Source: Aristolochia californica (Eukaryota; Streptophyta; Magnoliopsida; Piperales; Aristolochiaceae). From it: DNA of 64,000 bases. The notes under the pieces were generated by a model. That model searched no databases, was not told where the DNA came from, and saw only the letters and a program-made list of their open reading frames with translations. A program made the position numbers and the translations under genes. Location of the stretch: NCBI GenBank assembly GCA_029961685.1, contig JARWKL010000006.1, positions 8,190,748 through 8,254,747 on the forward strand, given 5' to 3'. This document shows positions 51,308 through 64,000 of the stretch, one piece after another. The number at the start of each line of letters is the position of its first letter. Position 1 is the stretch's first letter.

Positions 51308-54300
51308 ATGATTTTTACATCCTTACAGCGTACCCCAACCCCACCACCTTTTGTGGTGGATCGCGCAGCCATTAAAGCTGAATTCTTTCACCCCAACAAT
51401 CTAGGTTTCAAACATTGGTTTTTTTACACCTGTGGGGCCGCAGAACTCATGGAATTATCAAACGACTTTTATCTTTATTTGGAAAAAAATAAGGTTATTA
51501 TGTCTTTCGTTGATTGGTTTATGCGTTTCCGACATAAGCAAGCAGAGAAATGACCCTTAGTTTCTTCCACCTCTCCCACTCTTTCAACCCTAACGAAAGA
51601 ATGGCCGCTGATGTCTGGTATCAATATTCGATCAGCTCATCCTCCTACTGATCCAATTAAGCTTGAATTCTCAAGCACATCAGGCAAAGCTGCTGATTTT
51701 GTAGAAGCCGTTGCTTTTGTTAATCCTGAAATTAGCCTGAATCCTATGGGTCAGATCAGGAGACAAAACAACTTTACCAATTTAAATCTTCAAACGATAG
51801 GCCAACAACTTACGTGCATTGAAGATTTATTGGACAAAGGGACACAGGAGAAAGATTGTCTAAATCCTTTTGACTTATCTTCTCGAAAGTTACCTTTATT
51901 GATGAATAATAAACCACTCATCAAACCACCTATTCCAATTAGGAATTTTAAATTGGATAATAATTCTGAAGTTGTTGACGAATTATTAACCAGGCTTGGA
52001 AGACTAAATTTTTCTGAAGATCAACTCAAACAAGCCAAAGCGGCTAAAGCCGATGAGATTTTAAAAAGCATTCAGGTTTTAGAATCTCATGAATCTCAAG
52101 AAGATTCTTTATCACAAAATAATGAAGATTTAACTCCTTCAGTATACTCTGACTCTGATGAAGGTCAAAACTCTAATCTTAAAGATTTGGGTTTAACCAA
52201 TGTCAATCAGACTAAAGAAATGCTTCAGGACATGATTAGGGACCAACTGAGTATTCAAAAATTAAATTATACTAAAAAATCTACTCGGGATTGGGATCTA
52301 AATCACAAACTCTATTATCATAGGCCTACACCTCAAGACCTATTATATGAAGAGAATGTGTATATAGATCAAAAGGCTTATGATGGAAGATCAATTTGTG
52401 AATGGAATATAGACGCCATGTCTGAATATCAGATTCTAGAACATTGTCGCCGAATGCTTATGTATTGTACAATTTGTCGGCAACATAAGAATACTGATCA
52501 AGGAATAGCAAAAATGTTAACTACTGGGTTTTTTGGAACCCTTAAAGGTTTGTGGGATAATATCCTCACCCCTGAACAACATCATGTAATTTATAATTCC
52601 AAAAGGTAATTAAAACTGAATCAGGCCAAGCCTACCTTGGTGAGGATGATGTGGTTTATACCTTAATTTCATGTATTGTTCATCATTTTATTGGAAATTT
52701 AACTTCCACTACTAATAAGGGAAGAGAGGTGTTGCAGAATCTAAGGTGTAGAACACTTAGCCATTTTAGATGGTATAAAAATGTTTTCCTCACTAAGTTT
52801 ATGCAAAGAACCGATGCCAATAATGAATATTGGAAAGCTAAATTTATTGATGGATTACCAACTCTTTTTGCCAGCAAGGAGAGAAAAAGGTTAGGTAATG
52901 AGGTAGGAATTATCAACTACCATCAATATACATATGGTCTCCTTACCAGTGCTATCATCCAAGAAGGTCTGACCTTATGTAATGATTTAAAGCTTCAAGC
53001 TCAGCTTAAGAAACAAAATCTTACTGGTAAGCATGAGCTTGGTGAATTCTGTGAACAGTTTGCCTGTGACATAGGTCCACCACCTTCCCATCAAAGGAAG
53101 GGAAAAGGGAAAGTCTCACATTCTAAGAGACCAGAACCCTACTCCCATCAGAGTAGGAGATATCCCAAAAAACAATCTCATCAAAAGACTCGTCATGAAA
53201 CTAGGAGACCTCCACCACATCAGAAACCACCTCCTAGAAGAATTCCTCCAGACAAAAAGAAAATTGTTTGTTACAAATGTGGCAAATTAGGCCACTATTC
53301 CAATAGATGCAAAACTAAAGAGAAACTTAACCAACTTCAAATAGATGAAGGATTGAAAATCCAGTTGGCTAAAATTCTCTTAAATTATGATTCTGGGATG
53401 ATATTGATTATGCCTCATCCAGTCAATCAGATGACCAAGATTGTAGCTGTTCCCATCTTCAATCTGTGGCACAAATGCATTAGATTAATGTTCTTACCAA
53501 TGATGAACAACGTATGCTAGAGAGCATTGATCAGGAGGAGGATCCTCAAACAAAATGATATTTAATCAAAGAATATCTTGATCAAATGCATACTACATCA
53601 AAGATACCTCCCATTCAAGGAGTAAAACCTTATTCTTTGAAGGAAATTATTGGTCATTATGAAGAACCCAATTCTTCAAAACAACCCGTATCCATCTCCT
53701 CATTACAAGGAGAAATTAAAGAAATCAAGCTTGAATTAAAAGAATTAAAATCTCTTTATAAAAACCTTGAACAAAAATGTAAACAAAGTAGTTCACATAA
53801 AGAAAAGAAATTTGAGGAATCTTTTCTTAATCAAATTACCAAAGTCATCCATCAAAGGTGGCATACTGTTATTAATTTCGTAATTGATTAGAACTTTGTC
53901 ATTCCTAAACTGACAGCTCTGATTGATAGTGGAGCAGATTTAAACTACATCTAGGAAGGGTTAATCCCAACCCAATATTTTGAGAAAACAACTCAAACTT
54001 TGGCTAATGCCAATGGAGACAAAATGAAAATTAAATACAAATTAAATAATGCCTCCATATGCACTAATAATCAGTGTATTAATACATACTTTTTATTAGT
54101 CAAGAATATGATTCAACGTGTCATATTAGGCACTCCTTTTTTGTAGAAAATCATGCCAATTAAAGTTATTGATAATCAAAGAATTCTTGGATAGGTTAAT
54201 AATTAAAGGATATATTTCTCTTTCAAATCTCCTCCTCAAATTAGTTTTATCAATGAGATTTCCGAATTAAGAAATGTTAAAGGATATCATCTTAGTTTCC

Positions 54301-55782
54301 TGCATAAAGAAACTTCAATTTTTAACCCTTGAACAACAGTTGGAAACTATAGATATAAAAGAGAAAATTAGTTCTCTTCAGAAAATATTTGCCCAAGAAA
54401 TTTGTAGTGACATTCCTACTGCTTTTTGGGACCGACATAAATATATTATGTCTTTACCATATATTGATGAGTTCAATGAAAGAACCATCCCCACAAAAGC
54501 AAGGCCTAGTCAAATGAAACATACCTTACTAGACCTTTGCAAGAAGGAAATCCAAAATTTGTTAGATAAGAAATTAATTAGAAAATCTTACTCCCCATGG
54601 AGTTGTACTGCATTTTATGTAAATAAAATTGCAGAAAAGGAACGAGGTGTTCCAAGATTAGTGGTTAATTATAAACCACTAAATGATTGTTTGAGATGGA
54701 TTCGATATCCTATCCCAAATAAAAAATATTTATTAGATAGATTGTTTTCTGCTAAAATCTTTTCAAAATTTGATTTGAAATCTTGATATTGGCAAATTCA
54801 AATCTATGAAAAGGATAAATATAAGACTGTATTCACTGTCATTTTTGGTCACTTTGAATGCAATGTTATGCCTTTCGGTTTGAAAAATGCTCCATCTGAA
54901 TTTCAAAATATCATGAATGTTGCTCCTTATTCTGAATTTACCATTGTTTATATTGATGATATCCTTGTTTATTCAGATTCTATTGATGCTCATTTTAAGC
55001 GTTTACATGTTTTCAAAACAGTTATTAGAAAACATGGGTTGGTGATCTCAGCTTCGAAAATGAAATTGTTTCAGACCTCTGTTAGATTTTTAGGTCACAA
55101 TATTCACAAGGGAAAAATAGTTCCCATTGATAGAAGCATTGAGTTTGCCTCCAAGTTTTTGGATGAATTACTGGAGAAAACTCAACTTCAGAGATTTCTA
55201 GGAAGTCTCAATTATATTGCGGATTATTATCCTCATCTTGCTCAAGACTTCGCAATATTACATAAACGATTCAGAAAGAATTCTAAGCCTTGGACTCCTA
55301 CACATACACTGGCAATCCAATTAATCAAGAGTAAGGTTAAACAACTCCCTTGTCTTAACCTAAACAATCCTTCATCTCCGAAGGTAGTAGAGATTGATGC
55401 CTCCCATAGAGGCTATGGTGGTATCTTAAAACAAAGAAATCCAGCAGGTAAAAAAGAACTAGTTACATTTACCTTTGGCAATTGGCATGATGCCCAGATT
55501 AATTATTCTACTGTTAAATAAGAAATTTTAGCTATAATTAAGTGCATTCATAAATTCCAAGATGATTTATTAAATCAAAAATTCCTTTTAAGAGTAGATT
55601 GTTTTGCTGCCAAATCAATTCTTAAGAAGGATGTGAAGAATCTTACTTCCAAACAAATCTTTGCCAGACGGCAGGCGGAATTAAGTGCCTTTGATTTTGA
55701 TATAGAACATATCAAAGGAGAATTAAATTCCCTACCTGATTTTCTCACCCGTGAATTTCTCCATGGTCAAAATCATGTATAA
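51308..55782 (+). pseudogene. EPRV ORF2 polyprotein, broken (copy G)
   Basis: Complete in extent: coat core (WNIDAMSEYQILEH), CCHC knuckle (CYKCGKLGHYSNRC, near 53270), coiled-coil-like segment, protease region, RT (YIDDILVYS, near 54950) and RNase H. Breaks: TGA 51551-51553, one-base losses near 52603 and 53397, TAG 53889-53891 and later stops in the protease, TGA 54784-54786, a 6-bp deletion near 54919 just before the YIDD box, and TAA 55519-55521. The normal stop TAA 55780-55782 overlaps the ORF3 ATG. Confidence 0.85.
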
Positions 55783-56496
55783 CCCCGCAAGGGGCAATCT
55801 ACTCCCAATGAGAGGACGTGGTAATCAACAATCAAGAGGCCGAGGCCGAAAGAATCCAGAAAGAGGAAATTCCTCAGACAAGAAGGGTAAAGCCCCAGTG
55901 TCGTATAAAGAGACACTTGAAGTAGAACCAAAGTACATTACTCTTCCCGGTACGGAGACTATTTTTCTCCTCAATAAAGAGGACTTAGAGGGTACATTGG
56001 ATTTCTGGGAGATGTTACAGAAATGGCTTGGAGAAGCCTACTGTCCCATCTGTGCAGGAAAATGATGGTATTCCTTTGAATCTATTTTGGTTCACCTTAA
56101 TTCCATATCAGTACATCATACACTAACCAATGTGGCTAAATGGGATAGCCCACGAGCGTATAGTAAATGTACAATACAAAGATTCATGCATCCCTCAACT
56201 TGGGAAAATTTTGATTTAGCTAAAGCAGCTAACCTTCCTAATGATAAGGAATTTAAAGTTGCAGAAATTGGGTCTGCTATCATTCAAAATGAAAATAATC
56301 TTGGATTACACAGAATCCCAAAAGTCCATTATGACTCCAACAATTTATTTGAAAGTTTTAAAACTCAATTAAAGAGTTTGATTCCGAATATATCAGAAAA
56401 AGACATTATGACAAAATTATTAGAATCAATGAAGGATTCTATGGTAACTCAGTGCAATGAAGGCACTTCCTCTCAACCAGCAGACGATAACATGTC
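55775..56496 (+). pseudogene. EPRV ORF3 with large deletion, truncated (copy G)
   Basis: ATG 55775 overlaps the ORF2 stop by 8 bases. RG-rich start (RGRGNQQSRGRGRK), Cys/His cluster with a TGA (56063-56065), then a deletion of several hundred bases at about 56255 that joins the NDKEF region to VAEIGSA and removes the aromatic middle. It is cut at 56496 in the acidic tail. Confidence 0.8.
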
Positions 56497-59129
56497 AAAG
56501 GGAAAATATGAAACAAATACATGGAAAAAAATAAGGAATGGTAAATATGAAAAAAGAGGAGAATGAAAAAGAGAGAAAAAGAAAAGGATAAAAGGAGGAG
56601 AAAGAAAACAAAAAAATAAACATAGGAGGAGAAGGAAAATGAAAATTAAGGAAAAAGGAAATAAAGAGAAAAGAGTTAAAGAGGAAAAAGAAAAGAAGGA
56701 GAAAAAGGGAGAAAAGGGAAGAAATAAAAAAAGAAAAAACGAGAAGAGAAAAAAAGCAAATAAGTCCAAAGAAAAGGAAAAGAAAGATAAAAAAAATGCA
56801 AGAAGAAAGAAATAAATAAAGCAAACAATGATAGATAGAAAGAAGAAAGAAAAAGGAAAGAAAATAGAAAGCGTGAAAGAATGACAAATATAAAAAAATA
56901 AACATGATAGAAAGAAACCAGAAAGAATAAAAGAAAGAACAAGAAATAAAGAAAGAATAAAAGAAGAAAATAAAAACAAGAAAGAATGAAAGAAACAAGA
57001 AAGAAAAAAGAATAAAAGGAGAAAGGAAAAACAAGAAAGAGTATATAAAGAAAGAAACAAACAAGAAAGATAGAAACAAGAAGGAATAAATAAAGAAATA
57101 AGGCTCATTGAAAGAAATAAGCAAGAAGAAAAGAAGAAGAAAGAAAGAATCAAGATAGAAAAAAGAATATAAAAATAAAGAATGAAACAAAAAATATATT
57201 TCATCTTCTTTCTTTCTTATCTTTCTTGATTTTTCTTTTTTCTTTCTTTATTTTTGTCTTCTTTCTTTCTTTCTTCCATTCTGCTTCATTTTTTTCATTA
57301 CTTTTTCTTATTTCTTTCTTATTCTTTTTTTGACATGTTTGTTTATTTGTTTCTATTGTGATTCTTTCTTCTTCTTCACTTATTTCTTATTTCTTTTTAT
57401 GTGCCTTTTATTTATTTGATCTTTTTTGTTTATTTATTTCATGTTTCTTTCTTTAACTTTGTCTTTCTTTCTTCCTTGCTAGTTTCATTCCTTTTCTTTC
57501 AATGAAGAAACAAGAAAAAAAGAAAAAAAGAAACGAGAAAGAATAAATAAAGAAATAAGGCACATTGAAAGAAATAAGAAAGAAGAAAAGAAGAAGAAAG
57601 AAAGAATCAAGATAGAAAAAAGAATAAAGAAATAAAGAATGAAACAAAAAATATATTTCATCTTCTTTCTTTCCTATCTTTATTATTTCTTTCTTTTTTT
57701 CTTTTGTGTTTCTTATTTCTTTATTTATTTATTTTATTCTTTCATTCTAGTTTCTTTATTTATTTATTATTTTGTTCTTCTTTCTTTCTTATCTTTCTTG
57801 TTTCTCTCTTCTTTCTTTGTTTATTTATTTTTCGTTGTTTCTTATTTTTTCTTTCTTTCTGTCTAGTTTTATCTTTTTTATTTGTTTATTTATTTTTCTT
57901 TCTTTCTTTCTTCTGACTTTCTTTCTTTATTTCATAATTAAACAAAGAAGAGAATAAATAAAAGAAAAAATAAAGAAGAAAGAAAGAAAGAATAAATAAG
58001 GAAAGAAGAAAGAAAGAAAGAATAAATAAGGAAAAAATAAAGGAAGATAGAAATATGAAAGAAAAAAGAAGGAGAAGAGAATAAAGAAGTGGAGAAAGAA
58101 ATAATTAAAGAAAAAAAGTAAAAATAAGAATGAAAAAAAGAAAGAAAGAAAAAATAAGAAAGAAAGAATGAATGAAGGAGAAAAAGGAGAAATAAAAAAG
58201 TAAGAAAAGAGAAAGATTGGAACAAGAAAGACTTTCTTTCTAACTTATTTGTTTGTTTATTTCTATCATGATTCTTTATTAATCCTTCTTTTCTTATTTC
58301 TTATTTCTTTCTACGTGCCTTTTTTTATTTGTTCTTTCTTGTTTTCTTCATTCTTTCAGTCTTTCTTTCTTGTTTCTTTCTTTCGTTCTTTCTGTTTCTT
58401 TCTTTCATGTTTGTTTCTTTATGTTTGGCTTTCTTTATTCCTTTCTAATTTCATTCCTTTCACTTTCTTCTTTCCATCTATCTTTCTTCTTTTTTTTATT
58501 TCATTCTTATTTCCTTTTCCCTTTCTTTCTTTCTTTCTGTCTTCTTTCTTTCTTCATTTATTTTTTCTTTCTTTCATTTTTTCTTCTTTCTATCTATATT
58601 TCTTCTTTGTTTGTTTGGTTTTTTCATCTTTCATTCTGTTTCTCCATTATACTTTTTCCTTTTTTCATTATCTCTATCTTGATTCAATTTTTCTTCTTTC
58701 TTGTTTTTTTCAATGTGTCTTATTTATTTATGTATTTTTTGTTGTTTATTTATCTCTTTCTTTCTATTTATTCTTATTTATTTATTTCTCATTCTTTTTT
58801 ATTTATTTCTTTCATTTTTTATGTTTCTTTTGTTCCTTTTTCCTGTTTCTTTCTTCATTTCTTCAATTGTCTTTCATTCTTTCTAATTTCTTTCTTTTTT
58901 CTTTTTTCTTTCTTTCTTCATTTCTTCTTCTTTGTTTGCTTGTTTGTTTGTTTGTTTGTTTTTGTCATCTTTCTTTCTTCTTCTTTTCTTCTTTCTTATT
59001 TCTTTCAATGAGCCTTATTTCTTTATTTATTCCTTCTTGTTTCTATCTCTCTTGTTTGTTTGTTTATTTCTTTCTTTCTTTGCTCTTTCTAAGAAAGAAA
59101 GAAACGGGAAATAAAGAAAGAAAGGAATG
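56497..59129. repeat. Polypurine/polypyrimidine block IV
   Basis: 56497-56760 closely matches 15813-16060 (also starting AAAGGGAAAATATGAAAC). TTTC and GAAA tracts follow, with the recurring core TTTCAATGTGCCTTATTTC (plus near 58705 and, with GAGCC, near 59005; inverted near 57110 and 57565). No gene seen. Confidence 0.8.
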
Positions 59130-62000
59130 AGAAATATATTAAATTTTATATTTCTATATTTCATCCTTCTTTTAGTATTTTATTTTACTTTCTTTATTTC
59201 ACCTTTATTTCTATCTTTCATTTTACTTTCAATATATCATCTTTCTTACTATATTTCATTTTACTTTGAATATATTTCTTCTTTCTTTATGTATTTCATC
59301 TTTCTTTCTATATTTCATCTTTCTTTATTTATTTCATGTTACTTTCTATATATCATTTTTCTTACAATATTTCATGAAATATAGAAAGAAGATGAAATAT
59401 AGAAAGTAAAATAAAAAATAGAAAGTAAGATGAAATATAGAAAGTAAAATGAAATATAGAAAGGCAGTTGAAATATAGGAATTAAAATGGAATATTGAAA
59501 GAAAGATGAATATAGAAAGAAAAATGACATATGGAAAGAAAGATGAAATATAGATAGAAAGATGAAAAAAAGAAAGATGAAATATAGAAAGAAAGCTGAA
59601 ATAAAGAAAGTAAAATTAAATATATAAAGAAAGATGAAATATTGAAAGTAAAATGAATTATAGAAAGAAGGTGAAATATAGAAAGTAAAATGAAAAATAG
59701 TAAGTAAAATGAAATATAGAAAGTAAATTGAAAAATAGAAAGGTAGTTGAAATAAAGAAAAAAGATGAAATATAGAAAGTAAAATGAAAAATAGAAAGTA
59801 AGATAAAATATAGAAAGTAAAATGAAATATAGAAAGGCAGTTGAAATATAGAAAGTAAAATGAAATATTGAAAGAAAGATGAAATATTGAAAGAAAAATG
59901 AAATATGGAAAGAAAGATGAAATATAGAAAGAAAGATGAAATATAGAAACAAAGATGAAATAAAGAAAGTAAAATGAAATAAATAAAGAAAGATGAAATA
60001 TGGAAAGAAAGATGAAATATAGAAAGAAAGATGAAATATAGAAACAAAGATGAAATAAAGAAAGTAAAATGAAATAAATAAAGAAAGATGAAATATAGAA
60101 AGAAAGATGAAATATAGAAAGAAGAGGAAATATAGAAAGTAAAATGAAAAATAGAAAGTAAGATGAAAAATAGAAAGTAAAATGAAATATAGAAAGATAG
60201 TTGAAATATAGAAAGTAAAATGAAATATTGAAAGAAAGATGAAATATAAGAATAAAAATGAAATATAGAAAGAATAATGAAATATAGATAGAAAGATGAA
60301 ACAAACAAAGATGAAATATAGAAAGAAAGGTGAAATAAAGAAAGAAAAATAAAATATATAAAGAAAGATGAAATATTGAAAGTAAAATGAAATATAGAAA
60401 GAAGATGAAATATAGAAAGAAAAATGAATAATAGAGAGTAAGATGAATTATAGAAAGTAAAATAAAATATAGAAATGCAGTTGAAATATTGATAGTAAAA
60501 TGAAATATTGAAAGAAAGATGAAATATAGAAAGGAAGATGAAATATAGAAAGTAAAATCAAATATAGTAAGAAATATGAAAAATAGAATGTAAAATGAAA
60601 TACAGAAAGAAAGATGAAATATAGAAAGTAAAATGAAATATAGAATGAAAGAAGAAATATAGAAAGTAAAATAAAAAATAGTAAGAAAAATAAAATGTAG
60701 AAAGCAACATGCAATATAGATAGAAAAATTAAATATTGAAAGTAAAATGAAATATTGAATGTACAAAGAAAAATACATAGAAAGATGAAATATATAAAGA
60801 AAAATGATGTATATAAAGATAGATGAAATAGACAATGTAAAATGAAATACTAAAAGAAAGATGAAATAAAGAAAGTAAAATGAAATATAAAAAGAAAGAT
60901 GAAATAATGAAAGTAAAATGAAATATAGAAATTAAAATAAAATACTGAAAGAAAGATGAAATATAGAAAGTAAAATTTAATATATAAATAAATAAAAAAT
61001 ATAAAAATAAATATGAAATATAGAAAAAAAAAGTAGAAAGATAGAAAGTAAAATGAAATATAGAATGAAAGACGAAATATAGAAAATATAATGAAATATA
61101 GAAAGAAAGATGAAATATAGAAAGTAACATAAAATTTAGAAAGAAAAAAGAAATATAGAAAGTAAAATATAATATAGAAAGAAAGATGAAATATAGAATA
61201 AAAGATAAAATATAGAAAGTAAAATGAAATATAGAAAGAAAGATGAAATACAGAAAGTATAATGAAATATAGAAAGCAAAATGAAATATAAAAAGAAAGT
61301 AAAATTTAATACATAAATAAAGAAGAAATATAGAAAAAAAGTTGAAATATAGAAAGTAAAATGAAATATAGAAATAAAGATGAGTTTAGAAATTAAAATA
61401 AAATACTGATAGAAAGATGAAATATAGAAATTAAAATGTAATACAAAAAGAAAGATGAACTATAGAAAGTAAAATAAAATAAAGAGAGAAAGAAGAAATA
61501 TAGAAAGAAAGATGAAATATTGAAAGAAGATGAAATATAGAAAGTAAAATGAAAAATAGATAGTAAGATGAAATATAGAAAGTAAAATAAAATAGAGAAA
61601 AACAGTTGAAATATAGAAAGTAAAATGAAATATTGAAAGAAAGATGAAATATCGAAAGAAAAATGAAAAATGGAAAGAAAGATGAAATATAGAAAGTAAA
61701 ATTAAATATATAATGAAAGTTGAAATATTGAAAGTAAAATGAAATATAGAAAGAAGATGAAATACAAAAAGTAAAATGAAAAATAGAGAGTAAGATGAAA
61801 TATAGAAAGTAATATGAAATATAGAAAGGTAGTTGAAATATAGAAAGTAAAATGAAATATTGAAAGAAATATGAAATATATAAAAGAAATGAAAGAAATG
61901 TTACTTTCTATATTTCATCTTTCTTCCTATATTTCTTTTATTTTCTATATTTCGTCTTTCATTCTTTATTTCATTTTACTTTCTATATTTTAATTTACTC
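59130..62000 (-). repeat. AT-rich 19-20-bp minisatellite array, mostly inverted
   Basis: Plus-type units at 59130-59370 switch at a palindrome (ATATTTCATGAAATAT, 59363-59378) to the complementary type GAAATATAGAAAGTAAAAT, which continues to about 61890; plus-type units return at 61895-61990. It is the same family as 13560-15340. Confidence 0.85.
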
Positions 62001-63367
62001 TTGTTAGCCAAGGATATATAAACAAGAAGAAACAAAAAATAAAGAAGAAGAAGAATCGTCTTTCTTTATTCTTTATTTCTTTTCAACTTCTTTTTTCTTA
62101 TCTTTCTTGTTTGTTTCTTTATTGTTTCTTTTTTTTCTTTTCTTTTTGTTTATTGGTCTTTCTTTCTTTCTTTCTTTCTTTCTTGTTCCTATATTTAATT
62201 TTGTTCTTTCTTTCTAGCTTATTTCTTTCTTTCTTGCTTCGTTCTTTCTTGATTTTTCTTTTTTCTTCTTTCACTTTTTTCTTTTTTCTTTTTTCTTTTT
62301 TTGTCTTCTTTCTTTCTTTCTTCCTTTCTGTTTCATTTTTTTCATTACTTTTTCTTATTTCTTTCTTATTCTTTTTTTGACTTGTTTGTTTATTTGTTTC
62401 TATTGTGATTTTTTTCATTACTTTTTCTTATTTCTTTCTTGTTCTTTTTTTGACTTGTTTGTTTATTTGTTTCTATGTGATTCTTTCTTCTTCTTCACTT
62501 ATTTCTTATTTTTTTCTAGGTGCTTTTTATTTATTTGATCTTTCTTGTTTATTTATTTCATGTTTCTTTCTTTAACTTTGTCTTTCTTTCCTCCTTGCTA
62601 GTTTCATTCCTTTTTCTTTCTATGAAGAAACAAGAAAAAAGAAAGAAAGAAACGAGCAAGAATAAATAAAGAAATAAGGCACATTGAAAGAAATAAGAAA
62701 CAAGACAAGAAGAAAGAAAGAATCAAGATAGAAAAAAGAATCAAGATAGAAAAAAGAATCAAGAAATAAAGAATGAAACAAAAAAATATATTTCATCTTC
62801 TTTCTTTCTTATCTTTCTTGTTTCGTTCTTCTTTCTTTGTTTATTTATTTTTTGTTGTTTCTTATTTTTTCTTTCTTTCTGTCTAGTTTTTTCTTTTTTA
62901 TTTGTTTATTTATTTTTCTTTGTTTATTGTTCTTTCTTTCTTCCAACTTTGTTTCTTTCTTTCATAATTAAACAAAGAAGAAAATAAATAAAATAAAAAA
63001 TAAAGAATGAAACAACAAATATATTTCATCTTTCTTTCTTTAGGACTTCTTTCTTTTCGTCCTCTTTCTTTCTTTTCATTGTTGTTTCTTTCTTTCTTTC
63101 GCCTATCTATCTTCTTTCTTTCTTTATTTATTTTATTCTTTGTTTCTTTTATTCCTTCTTTCTAGTTTCTTTCTTTCCTTTTTCATTCTTATCTTTCTTG
63201 TTTCTCTCTTTTTTCTTTGATTATTTATTTATTTTTTCTTGTTCTTTATTTTGTTCTTTCTTCTTCCATTGTTTTTTCTTTCTTTCTTTATTTCGTCTTT
63301 CTTTCTTTTCATCTTGTTTCTTTATTTTTCATCTTGTTTCTTTCTTCTTCTTCTTTTTTTTCATTTT

Positions 63368-63424
<57 letters not shown>

Positions 63425-64000
63425 TTTCTTTCAGACTTGTTTGTTTGTTTCTATCATAATTCTTTCTTTCTAGTTTCTTGCTTTATATCTTTATTATTTT
63501 TTTATTGTTTTCTTATTTCTTTCTTTCTTTCATGTTTCTTTCTTACTTCTTTGTTTTCTGCTTCTTTATTTCTTGCTTCTTTCTTTTTTGATTCTTTCAT
63601 TTTTTCATTCATTCTTTCTTTCTTTCTTTCTTCATTCTTTCTTTTTGTCTTCTTTCCTTGTTTTCTCTTTATTTCTAGATTCTTGCTTATTTCTTTCCTT
63701 ATTTCTTTCTTTTATTCTTTCTTTCTAGTTTCTTTCTTTCTTTTTTCTATGTTTCTTTGTTTTATCCTTTATCTTTCTTATTTCTGTCTTTCTTTCTTAC
63801 TTTTTTTCTTTCTTCTATCCTTTTTCTTTCTTTCATCATTCTTCCTTTCTTGTTTCTTGCCTTATATCTTTCTTATTTTTCTTTCTTTCTTCTTCTTTGT
63901 GTCTTTTTTTTTTCTTGCTTCTTTTGGTCTTGATTCTTTCTTTTTTCTTCTTTCATTTTTTTCTTTTTTTTAATTTTTTTTATTCTTTCTTTCTTTCATT
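62001..64000. repeat. Polypyrimidine-rich block V
   Basis: Mostly TTTC-type, with a purine segment at 62625-62780 repeating 32100-32260 and 57500-57650. The inverted copy of 18560-18720 lies near 62950-63110, a pure (TTTC)n run at about 63366-63422, and 63690-63990 repeats 25960-26250. A short ordinary stretch near 62000 (TTGTTAGCCAAGGATATAT) matches nothing else. The window ends inside it. Confidence 0.8.

Larger units (their letters stand above)
49826..56496 (+). mobile_element. EPRV copy G, primer site to ORF3
   Basis: Plus strand: primer site, leader, ORF1, the whole of ORF2 and ORF3 with a large internal deletion. It ends at CATGTC in the acidic tail of ORF3 and passes into purine-rich DNA. 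No promoter, R or U5. Point stops and one-base indels are more frequent than in copy E. Confidence 0.85.

Noticed and set aside
63361..63425. Regular (TTTC)n run as a CRISPR-like or structured array
   Set aside because: A plain microsatellite without spacer/repeat alternation, in a plant context.

Overview
The window is non-genic plant heterochromatin. The evidence is a set of plant-type reverse-transcribing elements: caulimovirid-like endogenous pararetrovirus (EPRV) copies primed by initiator tRNA-Met, and two Ty3/gypsy chromovirus elements. They are separated by kilobases of polypurine/polypyrimidine and AT-rich minisatellite DNA. I see no cellular gene, rRNA, tRNA or CRISPR. A flowering plant is the natural guess, but the species cannot be read from this sequence. 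The many long ORFs of Phe/Ser/Leu or Lys/Glu/Arg are artefacts of (TTTC)n and (GAAA)n tracts.

Layout. 1-4382: EPRV copy A (+). 4383-6702: simple-sequence block. 6703-8466: EPRV copy B (+). 8467-20076: simple-sequence block, with a three-copy 1.2-kb tandem repeat (about 9730-13400) and minisatellites (13560-15340 and 18975-19575). 20077-25953: EPRV leader and movement-protein start, copy C1 (+), split by a young Reina-like chromovirus in minus orientation (20262-25472). 25954-26252: spacer. 26253-29474: EPRV copy C2 (-), an inverted partner of C1. 29475-32257: simple-sequence block. 32258-34674: EPRV copy D (+). 34675-48096: minus-strand EPRV array, made of fragment E', near-full-length copy E, an ORF3 fragment, and the 3' two thirds of another genome (copy F). 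48097-49798: truncated second chromovirus (LTR, PBS, gag). 49826-56496: EPRV copy G (+). 56497-64000: simple-sequence and minisatellite DNA.

Comparing the EPRV copies gives one viral gene plan. A TATA promoter is followed by R, a poly(A) signal in one sublineage, a tRNA-iMet primer-binding site, and a leader of about 450 nt with a recurring 24-codon uORF. ORF1 is a 30K-type movement protein (340 aa). ORF2 is coat protein/CCHC knuckle, aspartic protease, reverse transcriptase and RNase H (about 1,490 codons). ORF3 is about 430 aa, unassigned, with an RG-rich N-terminus and a Cys/His cluster. ORF4 is about 110-120 aa and basic. ORF1/ORF2 are joined by stop-NN-ATG, ORF2/ORF3 by an 8-nt overlap, and ORF4 starts 3 nt after a conserved splice-acceptor-like AG. 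Every copy carries stops, frameshifts, deletions or truncation in its large ORFs, so none can encode the full set; only ORF4 in copies A and C2 remains open.

The arrangement may matter more than the coding content. C1 and C2 form an inverted repeat whose transcript from the C2 promoter would fold into a long hairpin, and the promoter of copy E points into copy D in antisense. Both could feed small-RNA silencing of related viruses. Breakpoints between EPRV pieces recur at the R start and in U5. The simple-sequence DNA contains a recurring non-simple core and large co-duplicated segments. All similarity statements are by eye, and genus-level assignment of the EPRV (florendovirus-like or another caulimovirid lineage) is unresolved.
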